Shown piece by piece: positions 47,000-56,776 of a DNA stretch of 64,000 bases; position 1 is the stretch's first letter; each line of letters opens with the position of its first letter. Origin of the DNA: Pseudomonas sp. HAR-UPW-AIA-41 (GTDB lineage: Bacteria; Pseudomonadota; Gammaproteobacteria; Pseudomonadales; Pseudomonadaceae); the NCBI RefSeq assembly GCF_002304225.1, contig NZ_NSLB01000002.1, positions 186,001 to 250,000 of the forward strand, given 5' to 3'. A model generated the notes under the pieces. It worked only from the letters and a program-made list of their open reading frames with translations, was not told the DNA's origin and made no database searches. The translations under genes and the position numbers were made by a program.

Positions 47000-47488
47000 A
47001 TGTCAGCCCTGTCGGAACCTCCCAGTTGCTGCTTTCCCCACAAGGAAAGCCCGTGCAACTCACAACCTCTTCAGTCAGACTCCCCGCGGTCTCTTAGCGA
47101 CCTGCTGGCGCAGCTTCTGATCCCGCTGGATCATTTCCCACGACTCGATCTCGACAGCAGCCGTGGCGCCATGCGCGCGACCGTGATGCACAGCGCTCCC
47201 GGTTACCTGCTGGTTTTCAGCAGCGCCGAAGAAGCCTTCCCGCTGGGCTATGTTCAGAGAGCAGCACTGGCCATCGAGCTGCTGACCGGCAATCGCGCCG
47301 ACGTGCACCGCCTCGTCACCCTGACGCCCTGCCTGCCGGTATCCATCAGCCTCGACGAAGCATTGCGCCAGCTCAACCGCAAGCAGGCCGAGCTGGGCAT
47401 ACTCTGTGATCAGCAGGGAACTCCCCTGGGCGCCTGCACACGCGAATGCCTGCAGCAACTGGCGTCTGCCCAGCAGCTATCCTGCTGA
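47000..47488 (+). CDS. Uncharacterised 162-residue protein
   Basis: I do not recognise this family. The soluble protein has a low-complexity, Cys/Pro/Ser-rich first 35 residues (PPSCCFPHKESPCNS) and then a compact alpha/beta part (GAMRATVMHSAPGYLLVFSS, LGYVQRAALAIELLTGNRADVHRLV). Helices lie at the end. The start is uncertain: the ATG at 47000 has no clear ribosome site, and the conserved part may begin later, around residue 27. Codon use is that of the neighbours. It lies 72 bp before the CNNM gene and may share its transcript. Confidence 0.55.
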   Translation: MSALSEPPSCCFPHKESPCNSQPLQSDSPRSLSDLLAQLLIPLDHFPRLDLDSSRGAMRATVMHSAPGYLLVFSSAEEAFPLGYVQRAALAIELLTGNRADVHRLVTLTPCLPVSISLDEALRQLNRKQAELGILCDQQGTPLGACTRECLQQLASAQQLSC

Positions 47489-47560
47489 GCGCCCGGACAA
47501 GACCTCGAATACCGAATCAATGAATAGACAGTGCGCGGAAGCCGCACTGGGAGAACTACG

Positions 47561-48913
47561 ATGGAATTTTTTGCCCTGGCCTTGCTGATCGTCCTCAATG
47601 GCCTGTTCGCCATGTCGGAGATCGCGCTGGTCGCCGCCAGAAAAGCCCGGCTGATGAAGCTCGCGGCCGATGGCGACTCATCGGCCGCCGTGGCTCTGAA
47701 ACTTGGCGAAGACCCGACCAAGTTTCTCTCGACCATCCAGATCGGCATCACCTCCATCGGCATACTCAACGGTATCGTCGGTGAGGCCGTGCTGGCTGCG
47801 CCTCTGGCGGAATGGCTGAAATCGCTTGGTGTCGACAGCGCCACGGCCAGCATCGGTGCTACCGCCGGCGTGGTGATCGTGATCACCTATGTTTCCATCG
47901 TGATCGGCGAATTGGTGCCCAAGCGCATCGGCCAGCTCAACCCGGAAGCCATCGCCCGCCTGGTTGCCCGGCCGATGGTGACCCTGTCCTTCCTGACCCG
48001 CCCGTTCGTGCTGCTGCTGTCCTGGTCGACCCACACCATTCTGCGCATCATGGGTGTGCGTATGGTCAACAACTCCGGCGTCACCGAGGAAGAAATCCAC
48101 GCCATGCTCGAAGAAGGCTCGGAGTCCGGCGTCATCGAACAGCACCAGCACGAGATGGTGCGCAACGTGTTCCGTCTGGACGACCGCCAGCTCGGTTCGC
48201 TGATGATCCCGCGCTCGGATCTGGTCTACATCGATGTGCGCAAGCCGGCGCAAGAGAACATCCAGCTGATGATCGAATCGGAGCACTCGCGCTTCCCGGT
48301 GTGTGACGGCGGCCTGGACAACCTGCTGGGTGTAGTCCATGCCAAACAGGCCTTTGCCTGCCTGGCCAAAGGTGAACAACCTGACTTCACCGCCCAGCTG
48401 CATCACTGCGTCTACGTGCCGGAAACCCTCACCGGCATGGAGTTGCTTGAGCAGTTCCGCGCCAGCGGCATGCAGATGGCCTTCGTCATCGACGAGTACG
48501 GCGAGCTGGAGGGTATCGTCACCCTGCAGGACGTGCTGGAAGCCGTCACCGGTGAGTTCACCCCCAACAATGCCGATGACGCCTGGGCCGTGCAGCGACA
48601 CGACGGTTCCTGGCTGCTGGACGGCGCCATCCCCATTCCGGAGATGAAGGATCGCCTGACGCTCAAAAGCGTTCCCGAAGAAGACAAGGGCCGCTTTCAC
48701 ACCGTGTCCGGCATGATCATGCTGCTGCTGGGCCGCGTACCGGCCACCAGCGACCGGGTTCAGTGGGATGGCTGGATGTTCGAAGTGGTCGACATGGACG
48801 GCAAGCGCATCGACAAGGTGCTGGCAACCCCGGTGGAAACAACCGAAGACGATGAAGACAACAGCTTGCCCTGGACCGATACGGAAAACCGCAATCCCGG
48901 CAAACAACGATAA
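47561..48913 (+). CDS. CNNM/CorC-type membrane protein with CBS pair
   Basis: The 450-residue protein starts at ATG 47561 with GGGAGAA upstream. It has a CNNM (DUF21) membrane domain (residues 1 to about 185, MEFFALALLIVLNGLFAMSEIALVAARKARL, then VIVITYVSIVIGELVPKRIG), two CBS domains (about 215-335, VCDGGLDNLLGVVHAKQ and FVIDEYGELEGIVTLQDVLEAVTGE) and a C-terminal CorC_HlyC transporter-associated domain (about 345-430). The family (often called hemolysin-like) transports or regulates Mg2+ and other divalent cations. It is not a toxin. Confidence 0.92.
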   Translation: MEFFALALLIVLNGLFAMSEIALVAARKARLMKLAADGDSSAAVALKLGEDPTKFLSTIQIGITSIGILNGIVGEAVLAAPLAEWLKSLGVDSATASIGATAGVVIVITYVSIVIGELVPKRIGQLNPEAIARLVARPMVTLSFLTRPFVLLLSWSTHTILRIMGVRMVNNSGVTEEEIHAMLEEGSESGVIEQHQHEMVRNVFRLDDRQLGSLMIPRSDLVYIDVRKPAQENIQLMIESEHSRFPVCDGGLDNLLGVVHAKQAFACLAKGEQPDFTAQLHHCVYVPETLTGMELLEQFRASGMQMAFVIDEYGELEGIVTLQDVLEAVTGEFTPNNADDAWAVQRHDGSWLLDGAIPIPEMKDRLTLKSVPEEDKGRFHTVSGMIMLLLGRVPATSDRVQWDGWMFEVVDMDGKRIDKVLATPVETTEDDEDNSLPWTDTENRNPGKQR

Positions 48914-48950
48914 CCCTCTCGGGTATTAGCAGGCGGGCGTCCGGTTACTC

Positions 48951-49946
48951 TCAGCCGCGCTCGACCATCAGCGGCTGGGCATCGGCAGGGTGCTGGCCGC
49001 GGCGCTGGTTGCGGTCATCCCGCGGCGTGACGCCGAAGAAGTTGCGGTAGGCACTGGAGAAGTGCGGGCCGGATGAAAAACCACACGACAGTCCGATCTG
49101 GATGATCGACTTGCTGGTCTGCATCAGCATCTGCCGCGCACGGTTCAGGCGCAGCTCCAGGTAGTACTGGCTGGGTACGCGGTTGAGGTACTGCTTGAAG
49201 ATGCGTTCCAGCTGGCGGCGCGACACACAGACATGCTGGGAAATCTCGTCGGTGGTCAGCGGCTCTTCGATGTTGGCTTCCATCAGCAGCACGGCCTGGG
49301 TCAGCTTGGGATGGCTGGAGCCCAGACGGTTCTGCAGTGGAATGCGCTGGCGCTCGCCGCCTTCGCGAATACGCTCGACCACCAGTTCCTCGCTGACCGC
49401 ACCGGCCAGTTCGGCGCCGTGATCACGGCTGAGCACCGCCAGCAGCAGGTCGACCACGGTCATGCCGCCACAGGCCGTCAGGCGGTCACGGTCCCAGTCG
49501 AACAGATGGTTGGTGGCAATGGCCTTGGGGTAACGCTCGGCGAACTCGTCCAGCCAGCGCCAGTGCACAGCGGCACGATAGCCATCGAGCAGGCCCAGCT
49601 GGGCCAGGGGAAACACACCGGCGGCAAAAGCCCCCAGTACGCAGCCACTACGCGCGGCCTGTTTGAGAGCACTCTGCAACGCCGGCGGCATATTCGCCGG
49701 AGGTTCGTCGGCGAACAGAAACAGACGCTCCGTCTGTTCCAGCGTACCGTTCCAGAGCTCCCCCGGCAGACGCCAGCCATGGCTCTCGGCAAAAGGCTCG
49801 GCATGCAGCAGCTGCAGCTCGTAATGGGCATCGGCATGCACGCGGCGTGCAACCCGCAGCACCTCCTCCGCCAGCGCCAGTGTCATGGGGCGCACGGAGG
49901 GCCAAAGCAGAAAGGTGATGCGCTGCGGGATCGTCATGGTGTGCAA
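48951..49946 (-). CDS. argR: ArgR, AraC-family arginine regulator
   Basis: This 331-residue protein controls arginine uptake and catabolism in pseudomonads. It is unrelated to E. coli ArgR. It has an N-terminal DJ-1/PfpI-like domain (to about 195, with NHLFDWDRDRLTACGG) and two AraC helix-turn-helix motifs at the C-terminus (DEISQHVCVSRRQLERIFKQ and IIQIGLSCGFSSGPHFSSAY). The link GGERQRIPLQNRLGSSHPKL is as in P. aeruginosa ArgR. It is the last gene of aotJQMOP-argR, 10 bp after aotP, so arginine induces its own regulator. Confidence 0.95.
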   Translation of the reverse strand: MHTMTIPQRITFLLWPSVRPMTLALAEEVLRVARRVHADAHYELQLLHAEPFAESHGWRLPGELWNGTLEQTERLFLFADEPPANMPPALQSALKQAARSGCVLGAFAAGVFPLAQLGLLDGYRAAVHWRWLDEFAERYPKAIATNHLFDWDRDRLTACGGMTVVDLLLAVLSRDHGAELAGAVSEELVVERIREGGERQRIPLQNRLGSSHPKLTQAVLLMEANIEEPLTTDEISQHVCVSRRQLERIFKQYLNRVPSQYYLELRLNRARQMLMQTSKSIIQIGLSCGFSSGPHFSSAYRNFFGVTPRDDRNQRRGQHPADAQPLMVERG

Positions 49947-49956
49947 GTCTAGACGC

Positions 49957-50721
49957 TTATTTCAGGCTGCCGGAAAGGAACTGTTTCAGACGTTCAGACT
50001 GCGGATTGGCCAGCACTTCCTTCGGACAGCCGGTTTCCTCCACCAGCCCCTTGTGCAGGAATACCAGCTGGTTGGACACCTCACGGGCAAAGCCCATTTC
50101 GTGGGTCACCACCACCATGGTGCGGCCTTCCTGCGCCAGGTCCTGCATGACCTTGAGCACCTCGCCGACCAGCTCGGGGTCGAGAGCCGAGGTCGGCTCG
50201 TCGAACAGCATGACTTCCGGCTCCATGGCCAGCGCGCGGGCAATGGCCACGCGCTGCTGCTCGCCACCGGACATATGCCCCGGATAGGCATCCTTGCGGT
50301 GCGCCACACCGACCTTGGCCAGGTAGTGTTCAGCCTTGTCGCGGGCCTCGGCCTTGCTCACGCCGAGCACATGCACGGGCGCTTCCATGACGTTGTCCAG
50401 CGCGCTCATGTGCGACCACAGGTTGAAGTGCTGAAACACCATCGACAGGCGCGAGCGCATGCGCTGCAGCTGCTTGGCATCCACGGCCTTGAGCGCACCA
50501 TCCTTGCCGGGCTTGAGCTTGAGCTCCTCGCCATTGAGCAGAATCCTGCCCGAATGCGGCTGCTCCAGCAGGTTGATGCAGCGCAGGAAGGTACTCTTGC
50601 CCGAGCCGCTGGAGCCGATGATGCTGATCACATCGCCCGCCTTGGCCGCCAGGGACACGCCCTTTAGCACTTCATTGCTGCCGTAGCGCTTGTGCAGATC
50701 CTGAACTTCGAGTTTGTACAT
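49957..50721 (-). CDS. aotP: AotP, ATPase of arginine/ornithine ABC importer
   Basis: The 254-residue ABC ATPase of the polar amino-acid family has Walker A GSSGSGKST, Q-loop VFQHFNLWSH, signature MSGGEQQRV, Walker B VMLFDEPTSALDP and the H-loop THEM. The ATG at 50721 (MYKLEVQDLHKRYG) is chosen; the open frame extends further but overlaps aotO. It powers import of arginine and ornithine through AotQ and AotM. Confidence 0.95.
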   Translation of the reverse strand: MYKLEVQDLHKRYGSNEVLKGVSLAAKAGDVISIIGSSGSGKSTFLRCINLLEQPHSGRILLNGEELKLKPGKDGALKAVDAKQLQRMRSRLSMVFQHFNLWSHMSALDNVMEAPVHVLGVSKAEARDKAEHYLAKVGVAHRKDAYPGHMSGGEQQRVAIARALAMEPEVMLFDEPTSALDPELVGEVLKVMQDLAQEGRTMVVVTHEMGFAREVSNQLVFLHKGLVEETGCPKEVLANPQSERLKQFLSGSLK

Positions 50722-50744
50722 GGTTTTGACTCTCTGGAAGCGAA

Positions 50745-51851
50745 TCAGTCGCTGAGCAAGCGACCCTGACGAATGGGAGTAGCGCCGGCGACCTTGACCA
50801 GCCACAGCCCCGGCTGGGCGAAGCGCAGGCGTTCGCGGGCATAGACAATGCCAGCAGTCTCGGCGCGGACGATGCTGTGGCGGTCATCCAGCGGATCTAT
50901 CACCTCGAACAGCGGATCGCCCACAGCCACCCGCGCGCCAACCGGCTGCAGGTAACCGACCACCCCGGCATGGGGCGCAAGGGCATACTGGGCGCCGTCG
51001 AAAGGCGTGGCCGGGCAGCACTCGGCTGGGGCCTCGGGCCAGGCTCCATCGATCAGCCCGCGCTCGGCGAGGAAGGCCAGAATGGCTTCGGCCTGGGCGG
51101 TGCAGCGTTCGGCGCCGGTGTCGAGCATGCCGCCCAGTTCCACGGTGGCAGCCAGGCAGGCCAGCGGCAACTGAGGATAACGCGGGGCCAGACGCAACCA
51201 GGGGGTTGAGCAGGCCTCGTCGAACGAGCTGCCGCCGGCATCCTCGGCCATCAGCAGAGCACCGGCGCCAAGACGCGCAGCCAGCGGCTTCAGGGCCTCG
51301 GCCTGTTGCGGCAGGGCATACAGGTGCACGCAGGCCTCGAAGTCGCAGTGCAGGTCGAGCACCAGATCAGCGTCGCAGGCATGGCGCAGCAGCAGACGCT
51401 GCAGCCCCTGCAACTCGGACCCCGCCGACGGCAGGTTATCGAGCGCCTGGCGCATGGCCTGACGAACCCGCGCCACGTTCTGCTCGGCGTCATCGTCCAG
51501 ACGACCGACCAGTGCCTCACCGATCAGCACGTCCAGCGCCGGAAAATCGCGGTTGAAGTTGCGGCCACTGCCCAGCTCGAAGCGACCCTGATGGGTGGCC
51601 TGAAACATCTGGCCCAGCCCGATGGGGTTGGCCACTGGCACCAGTTCGATCACGCCGCGCAGCCGGCCTTCGGCTTCCAGCTCGCGCAGGCGGCGCTTGA
51701 GCTCCACCGCCACACGCATGCCCGGCAGCTCGTCGGCATGCAGACTGGCCTGGATGTAGGCCTTGCGGCTGCCGGCGCCGAAGCGCAGCACGGTGAGGCT
51801 GCGCTGGGTACCCGGCATGCCCCAGGGCAACGGATGGTCGATACGCTGCAT
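50745..51851 (-). CDS. aotO: AotO, succinylglutamate desuccinylase/aspartoacylase-like protein
   Basis: The 368-residue zinc hydrolase-fold protein has the AstE/AspA ligand pattern SLHADELPG (H38, E41) and the later histidine in DLHCDFEA. A C-terminal barrel-sandwich domain (GVVGYLQPVGARVAVGDPLFEV) follows. In P. aeruginosa aotO is part of the arginine uptake operon but is not needed for transport, and its reaction is not established. It lies 7 bp after aotM. Confidence 0.9.
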   Translation of the reverse strand: MQRIDHPLPWGMPGTQRSLTVLRFGAGSRKAYIQASLHADELPGMRVAVELKRRLRELEAEGRLRGVIELVPVANPIGLGQMFQATHQGRFELGSGRNFNRDFPALDVLIGEALVGRLDDDAEQNVARVRQAMRQALDNLPSAGSELQGLQRLLLRHACDADLVLDLHCDFEACVHLYALPQQAEALKPLAARLGAGALLMAEDAGGSSFDEACSTPWLRLAPRYPQLPLACLAATVELGGMLDTGAERCTAQAEAILAFLAERGLIDGAWPEAPAECCPATPFDGAQYALAPHAGVVGYLQPVGARVAVGDPLFEVIDPLDDRHSIVRAETAGIVYARERLRFAQPGLWLVKVAGATPIRQGRLLSD

Positions 51852-51858
51852 GGCCGCC

Positions 51859-52557
51859 TCAGTGCTTGCGCGGGGCCAGATAGGCCAGCCAGCGGTGCTC
51901 GGCCAGCTTGAACAGGCGCACCAGCACGAAGGTCAGCGCCAGGTAGAACAGGCCGGCGGTTACGAAGGCTTCGAACGGCATGTAGTACTGCGAGTTGACC
52001 GTGCGCGCCGCACCGGTGATGTCGATCAGCGTCACCATCGAGGCCAGACTGGTGGTGTGCAGCATCATGATCACCTCGTTGCTGTACTGCGGCAGTGCCC
52101 GGCGCAGTGCCGAGGGCAGCAGGATGCGGCGGTAGAAGGTGAAGCGCGACATACCCATGGCCTTGGCCGCCTCGATCTCGCCATGGGGCGTGGCCTTGAG
52201 GCTGCCGGCCAGAATCTCCGCCGAATAGGCGCTGGTGTTGATGGCGAACGCCAGGCAGGCGCAGAAGGTGGCGTTGGACAGCCAGGGCCACAGGGCGCTG
52301 GCACGGACCGCCTCGAACTGGGCCAGGCCGTAGTAGATCAAAAACAGCTGCACCATCATCGGCGTACCGCGGATGACATAGGTGTAGAGCCAGGCCGGGA
52401 AATTGACCGCCGCCTGTTTGGAGATGCGCATCAGTGCCAGCGGCACGGCCAGCGCCAGACCGAAGAACAGCGAGATGGCCAACAGTTTGAGGGTTACCAG
52501 CACACCACCGAAGTACAGCGGCAGGCTGTCCCACACCACGTTGTAGTCAAAGATCAT
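51859..52557 (-). CDS. aotM: AotM, permease of arginine/ornithine importer
   Basis: The 232-residue inner-membrane protein of the HisM/GlnP type has five helices, the conserved WLYTYVIRGTPMMVQLFLIYYGL start of the permease domain and the EAA loop (EIEAAKAMGMSRFTFYRRILLPSALR) that docks on AotP. It lies 10 bp after aotQ. Confidence 0.95.
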   Translation of the reverse strand: MIFDYNVVWDSLPLYFGGVLVTLKLLAISLFFGLALAVPLALMRISKQAAVNFPAWLYTYVIRGTPMMVQLFLIYYGLAQFEAVRASALWPWLSNATFCACLAFAINTSAYSAEILAGSLKATPHGEIEAAKAMGMSRFTFYRRILLPSALRRALPQYSNEVIMMLHTTSLASMVTLIDITGAARTVNSQYYMPFEAFVTAGLFYLALTFVLVRLFKLAEHRWLAYLAPRKH

Positions 52558-52567
52558 GGCGTTACCC

Positions 52568-53257
52568 TCAGATTTCAGCGGTCTTCACGCCGACCGAATA
52601 GCGTTTCTCGACGAAACGCAGGGCCAGCAGCGAAACACTGGTGATCAGCAGGTAGATGCCGGCCACCGCCAGGTAGAAGGTGAACGGCTGGTGGGTGGCG
52701 TCGGCCGCATTCTTGGCCTTGAACATCATGTCCTGCAGGCCGACCACCGAGATCAGCGCGGTGGCCTTGGTCAGCACCAGCCAGTTGTTGGTGAAGCCGG
52801 GAATGGCCAGGCGGATCATCTGCGGCACCAGGATGCGGAAGAACACCTGCAGGCCACTGAAGCCATAGGCCAGACCGGCCTCGGCCTGTCCCTTGGGGAT
52901 GGCCATGAAGGCACCGCGGAAGGTTTCCGACAGGTAGGCGCCGTAGATGAAGCCGAGGGTACCGACACCGGCGATGAACGGGTCGATGTCGATGTAGTCG
53001 TCGTGTCCCAGCATCGGGGCGATGCGGTTCACCATGTCCTGGCCGCCGTAGAAGATCAGCAGGATCAGGACCAGATCGGGAATGCCGCGGATGACCGTGG
53101 CATAGGCCTCGCCCATGCCGGACAGCCAGCGCAGCGGCGAGAGGCGGAAGGCCGCGCCGAGCAGGCCGAGACCGACGGCCACGGCCATCGAGCTCAGTGC
53201 CAGCTGCAGGGTCAGCCAGGTGCCATCGAGTATGGTGGCGCCGTAACCATTGAGCAT
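52568..53257 (-). CDS. aotQ: AotQ, permease of arginine/ornithine importer
   Basis: The 229-residue inner-membrane protein of the HisQ type shows YATVIRGIPDLVLILLIFYGGQ and the EAA loop (AEAGLAYGFSGLQVFFRILVPQMIR). It forms the translocation path with AotM. It is separated from aotJ by 118 bp that contain a GC hairpin. Confidence 0.95.
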   Translation of the reverse strand: MLNGYGATILDGTWLTLQLALSSMAVAVGLGLLGAAFRLSPLRWLSGMGEAYATVIRGIPDLVLILLIFYGGQDMVNRIAPMLGHDDYIDIDPFIAGVGTLGFIYGAYLSETFRGAFMAIPKGQAEAGLAYGFSGLQVFFRILVPQMIRLAIPGFTNNWLVLTKATALISVVGLQDMMFKAKNAADATHQPFTFYLAVAGIYLLITSVSLLALRFVEKRYSVGVKTAEI

Positions 53258-53348
53258 GATCAGACTTCCTCATGCAGAGCGCGGATCGCGCCGCCAGGGG
53301 AGATCGGGCCGCTGAGAGGGGATCACCCGCACAGCGGAGCAGCGTTGC

Positions 53349-53368
53349 GGGGCCGCTCAGGCGGCCCC
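53349..53368 (-). terminator. Hairpin between aotJ and aotQ
   Basis: GGGGCCGC-TCAG-GCGGCCCC is a perfect 8-bp GC stem 8 bp after the aotJ stop, without a U-tract. Such hairpins after binding-protein genes stabilise the upstream mRNA or partly stop transcription, giving more binding protein than permease. Confidence 0.6.
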
Positions 53369-53375
53369 GGCGGCA

Positions 53376-54152
53376 TTATTCGCCGTAGACGTTGAACTTG
53401 AAGTACTTGTCCTGAATGGCTTGGTACTTGCCGTTGGCACGGATGGCGGCGATGGCGGCGTTGAATTTCTCCGCGGTGGCCTTGTCACCCTTGCGCACAG
53501 CAATACCTGCGCCGTTGCCGAAGTACTTCTCGTCATTGAAGTCAGGCCCTACCAGAACGAAGCCCTTGCCGGCATCGGTCTTGAGGAAGCCGTCGTCGAT
53601 GTTGACCACGTCGGCCAGGGTGGCGTCCACACGGCCAGCCGCCAGATCCAGGAAAGCTTCGTTCTGCGAGCTGTAACGAACGATCTCGATACCGGCAGGC
53701 GCAAACTTGTCGGTGGCATAGCGGTCGTAGGTCGAGGCGCGCTGCACCGCTACTTTCTTGCCCTTCAGATCAACAAGCGGATCATTGACGGTCGAACCAG
53801 CCTTCATCGCCAGCTTGCCGGGGGTGTGGTAGTACTTGTCGGTGAAGTCCACAGACTTCAGACGGTCTTCGGTGATGCTCATGGACGACAGCACGGCGTC
53901 AAACTTGCGTACCTTGAGCGCCGGGATCAGGCCATCGAACTCCTGTTCGATCCACTGGCACTTGACCTTCATCTCCTCGCACAGGGCATTGCCGATGTCG
54001 TAGTCGAAGCCGGTGATGGCGCCTTCCGGGGTCTTCATGGCGAAGGGGGGATAGGCGGCTTCAATGCCAATGCGCAGAGGCTTGTCGTCGGCCTGAGCCA
54101 GAGGGGCCAGCAGGGCCATGGTCAGTGCGCCGAGCAGTGCAATCTTTTTCAT
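53376..54152 (-). CDS. aotJ: AotJ, periplasmic arginine/ornithine-binding protein
   Basis: The 258-residue protein has a signal peptide (1-21, [21 protein letters not shown]) and the family-3 solute-binding fold ([54 protein letters not shown]). ATG at 54152 is taken; the open frame continues upstream without family similarity. It captures arginine or ornithine and delivers it to AotQM. First gene of the operon, with an ArgR half-site upstream. Confidence 0.95.
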   Translation of the reverse strand: MKKIALLGALTMALLAPLAQADDKPLRIGIEAAYPPFAMKTPEGAITGFDYDIGNALCEEMKVKCQWIEQEFDGLIPALKVRKFDAVLSSMSITEDRLKSVDFTDKYYHTPGKLAMKAGSTVNDPLVDLKGKKVAVQRASTYDRYATDKFAPAGIEIVRYSSQNEAFLDLAAGRVDATLADVVNIDDGFLKTDAGKGFVLVGPDFNDEKYFGNGAGIAVRKGDKATAEKFNAAIAAIRANGKYQAIQDKYFKFNVYGE

Positions 54153-54284
54153 CTTGTGACTCCCGAGATAGGAATGAGCGATTGGCAGTTGAAGCGTTTT
54201 CGTCATCTGGCCAGTGTAGAAAGTATCGTGAGCCCTGCCTGCGCAAGACGCAGGCTTAAGCCGCCAGGACGGTGCTCGGCATTC

Positions 54285-54323
54285 TAGCGACGGTGCAAAG
54301 GGGGTTATTTCCTGGATGCGACA
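54285..54323 (-). promoter_or_regulatory. Candidate ArgR operator upstream of aotJ
   Basis: On the minus strand TGTCGC-N8-AA (54323-54308) matches the published Pseudomonas ArgR half-site. A second, weaker CGTCGC starts at 54290, exactly 33 bp downstream. They lie 133-171 bp before the aotJ start. The match is by eye. The rest of the 54153-54654 gap contains no gene that I can support. Confidence 0.55.
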
Positions 54324-54576
54324 ACTAATTACAGAAGGCAGGTGAGGCGCGGGATGAGCCCTTGACAGGGCAGGCAAAAAATGACCGAGCAGACAGCTTT
54401 TAAAACCTGTAATTCATTCAATTCCCAGGCCAACTTAATCCGACTGACGGTAATGCCTGATATAGAGCGGTTGCACAATACGCATCCTGCCTCACAACCG
54501 TAGAATGCTGGGTGCCTATGCCCCATCCGAGAGCCTGACGTTACCCGCTGCACTGTTACCTGCCCTACACAATGAA

Positions 54577-54610
54577 CAAGGCCCGCACAGCGATTGCCAG
54601 GCGGGCCTTG
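54577..54610 (-). terminator. Terminator after acsA
   Basis: CAAGGCCCGC (54577-54586) and GCGGGCCTTG (54601-54610) form a 10-bp stem with a 14-nt loop, 45 bp after the acsA stop. On the minus strand it is followed by TTCATT. Confidence 0.7.
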
Positions 54611-54654
54611 CTCACGCCCCGGCTTGTGGCTGGGGCGTTGCGGTCTGAAGAGGC

Positions 54655-56610
54655 TTATGCCGCCTGCATGCCGCGATGGGTGTCGATCAGGTGTTGCACC
54701 ACACTGGGGTCGGCCAGGGTGGAGATGTCGCCGAGAGAATCGTATTCGGCGACGGCGATCTTGCGCAGGATGCGGCGCATGATCTTGCCCGAGCGGGTCT
54801 TCGGCAATCCCGGAGCCCACTGGATGACATCGGGCGAGGCGATCGGGCCGATCTCCTTGCGTACCCAGTTGCGCAGTTCCTGACGCAGCGCTTCGCTGGG
54901 CTCTTCGCCGCTGTTCAGGGTGACGTACACATAAATGCCCTGCCCCTTGATGTCGTGCGGCATGCCGACCACGGCTGCCTCAGCGACTTTCGGGTGAGCG
55001 ACCATGGCGCTTTCAATCTCGGCGGTGCCCATGCGGTGGCCGGAGACGTTCAGAACGTCATCCACTCGACCGGTAATCCAGTAGTAGCCGTCCTCGTCGC
55101 GACGGGCGCCGTCACCGGTGAAGTACATGCCCTTGAAGGTCTTGAAGTAGGTGTCGACGTAGCGGTCGTGGTCGCCGTACAGGGTACGGGCCTGACCCGG
55201 CCAGGAGTCGATGATCACCAGATTGCCCTCGGTGGCGCCGTCCAGCAGGTTGCCCAGGTTGTCCACCAGCGCCGGCTGCACACCGAAGAACGGACGGGTG
55301 GCCGAGCCCGGCTTGAGCGCGGTGGCACCCGGCAGCGGGCTGATCAGGATGCCGCCGGTTTCGGTCTGCCACCAGGTGTCGACGATCGGGCAGCGGCCCT
55401 GACCCACGGCATCGTAATACCAGTGCCAGGCTTCCGGGTTGATCGGCTCACCCACCGAACCGAGCAGACGCAGGCTGGAGCCGTCGGCACCATCCACCGC
55501 CGCGCGGCCTTCGGCCATCATGGCGCGGATTGCGGTCGGCGCGGTGTAGAGGATGTTGACCTTGTGCTTGTCGATGATCTTCTGCACACGGGTCACGTCC
55601 GGGTAGTTCGGCACGCCCTCGAACAGCAGCGTAGTGGCGCCATTGGTCAGCGGGCCGTAGACGATGTAGCTGTGACCGGTGACCCAGCCCACGTCGGCGG
55701 TGCACCAGTAGACCTCGCCCGGCTTGTAGTCGAACACGTATTCGTGGGTCATCGAGGCGTATACCAGGTAGCCGCCGGTGGTGTGCAGCACACCCTTGGG
55801 CTTGCCGGTGGAGCCGGAGGTATAGAGGATGAACATCGGCTCTTCGGCGCCCATCTCTTTCGGTGCGCAGGAGCTTGACGCAACCTTCATCAGGTCCTCG
55901 TACCAGACATCGCGGTGGCCGTGCCATTTGATGTCGCCACCAGTGCGTTTGACCACCACGATCTTCTGCACGCTGGAGGTTTCGGGATTGGTCAGCGCAT
56001 CGTCGACGTTGGCCTTGAGCGGAGTCTTCTTGCCGCCGCGCACGCCTTCATCCGCGGTGATGACGATCTTCGACTTGCAGTCGATGATGCGTCCGGCCAG
56101 CGCCTCCGGCGAGAAGCCGCCAAACACCACCGAGTGGATGGCGCCGATGCGGGTACAGGCGAGCATGGCCACCACGGCTTCCGGGATCATCGGCATGTAG
56201 ATGGTCACAACGTCGCCGCGGTGCACGTCCTGGCCGCGCAGGGCGTTGGCGAACTTGCACACCTGCTCGTGCAGCTGACGGTAGGTGATTTCCTGATGCT
56301 CGGACGGATCGTCGCCTTCCCAGAGGATGGCGATCTGATCACCGCGGGTTTCCAGATGACGGTCCAGGCAGTTGGCCGAGACGTTCAGGGTGCCGTCGGC
56401 GAACCACTTGATATCGACATGGTGATCGTCGAAGGAGGTCTGCTTGACCTTGGTGAACGGCTGAATCCAGTCGAGGCGCTTGGCCTGCTCGCGCCAGAAG
56501 CCATCCGGATTGATGATCGACTGCTGGTACATCGCCTTGTAGCGGGCATCATCCACCAGGGACTGGGCCGCCACTTCCGGGCGAACAGGATAGAGGTTGG
56601 CAGAGCTCAT
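54655..56610 (-). CDS. acsA: Acetyl-CoA synthetase
   Basis: The enzyme activates acetate with ATP and CoA to acetyl-CoA, via acetyl-AMP. The 651-residue protein (ATG at 56610) has the usual length. It shows [11 protein letters not shown] (AMP-binding), [30 protein letters not shown], and the regulatory lysine K609 in RSGKIMRR, the residue acetylated in this family. It belongs with AceK to growth on acetate, though the genes are not adjacent. Confidence 0.95.
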   Translation of the reverse strand: MSSANLYPVRPEVAAQSLVDDARYKAMYQQSIINPDGFWREQAKRLDWIQPFTKVKQTSFDDHHVDIKWFADGTLNVSANCLDRHLETRGDQIAILWEGDDPSEHQEITYRQLHEQVCKFANALRGQDVHRGDVVTIYMPMIPEAVVAMLACTRIGAIHSVVFGGFSPEALAGRIIDCKSKIVITADEGVRGGKKTPLKANVDDALTNPETSSVQKIVVVKRTGGDIKWHGHRDVWYEDLMKVASSSCAPKEMGAEEPMFILYTSGSTGKPKGVLHTTGGYLVYASMTHEYVFDYKPGEVYWCTADVGWVTGHSYIVYGPLTNGATTLLFEGVPNYPDVTRVQKIIDKHKVNILYTAPTAIRAMMAEGRAAVDGADGSSLRLLGSVGEPINPEAWHWYYDAVGQGRCPIVDTWWQTETGGILISPLPGATALKPGSATRPFFGVQPALVDNLGNLLDGATEGNLVIIDSWPGQARTLYGDHDRYVDTYFKTFKGMYFTGDGARRDEDGYYWITGRVDDVLNVSGHRMGTAEIESAMVAHPKVAEAAVVGMPHDIKGQGIYVYVTLNSGEEPSEALRQELRNWVRKEIGPIASPDVIQWAPGLPKTRSGKIMRRILRKIAVAEYDSLGDISTLADPSVVQHLIDTHRGMQAA

Positions 56611-56747
56611 GGTGGTGTCCTCAAAAGCGGTTATTGGGTCTGTGTCGACTTTGTACCGCTCGCCTCCCTCTCCCAGCCATTCGACCATGGTCTTACCGCA
56701 ACAGCAGCCTGATCCCGCCTGTAACCCCCAATTTTGAGGCGCTGCGC

Positions 56748-56776
56748 AAAAAAAATGGCGGCCACATTGGCCGCCA
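56748..56776 (-). terminator. Rho-independent terminator with long U-tract, minus strand
   Basis: On the minus strand TGGCGGCCA-ATG-TGGCCGCCA is followed by eight T residues. It lies 149 bp after the arfB stop and 138 bp before the acsA start. The 56611-56924 gap therefore holds the arfB 3' region, this terminator and the acsA promoter, with no gene. Confidence 0.88.

Noticed and set aside
45646..47058. 470-codon minus-strand frame opposite the VWA gene
   Set aside because: It is a shadow of the VWA gene, which has matching domains and operon context.
47561..48913. Hemolysin annotation for the CNNM/CBS protein
   Set aside because: The hemolysin label is historical. The domains (DUF21, CBS pair, CorC_HlyC) point to divalent-cation transport.
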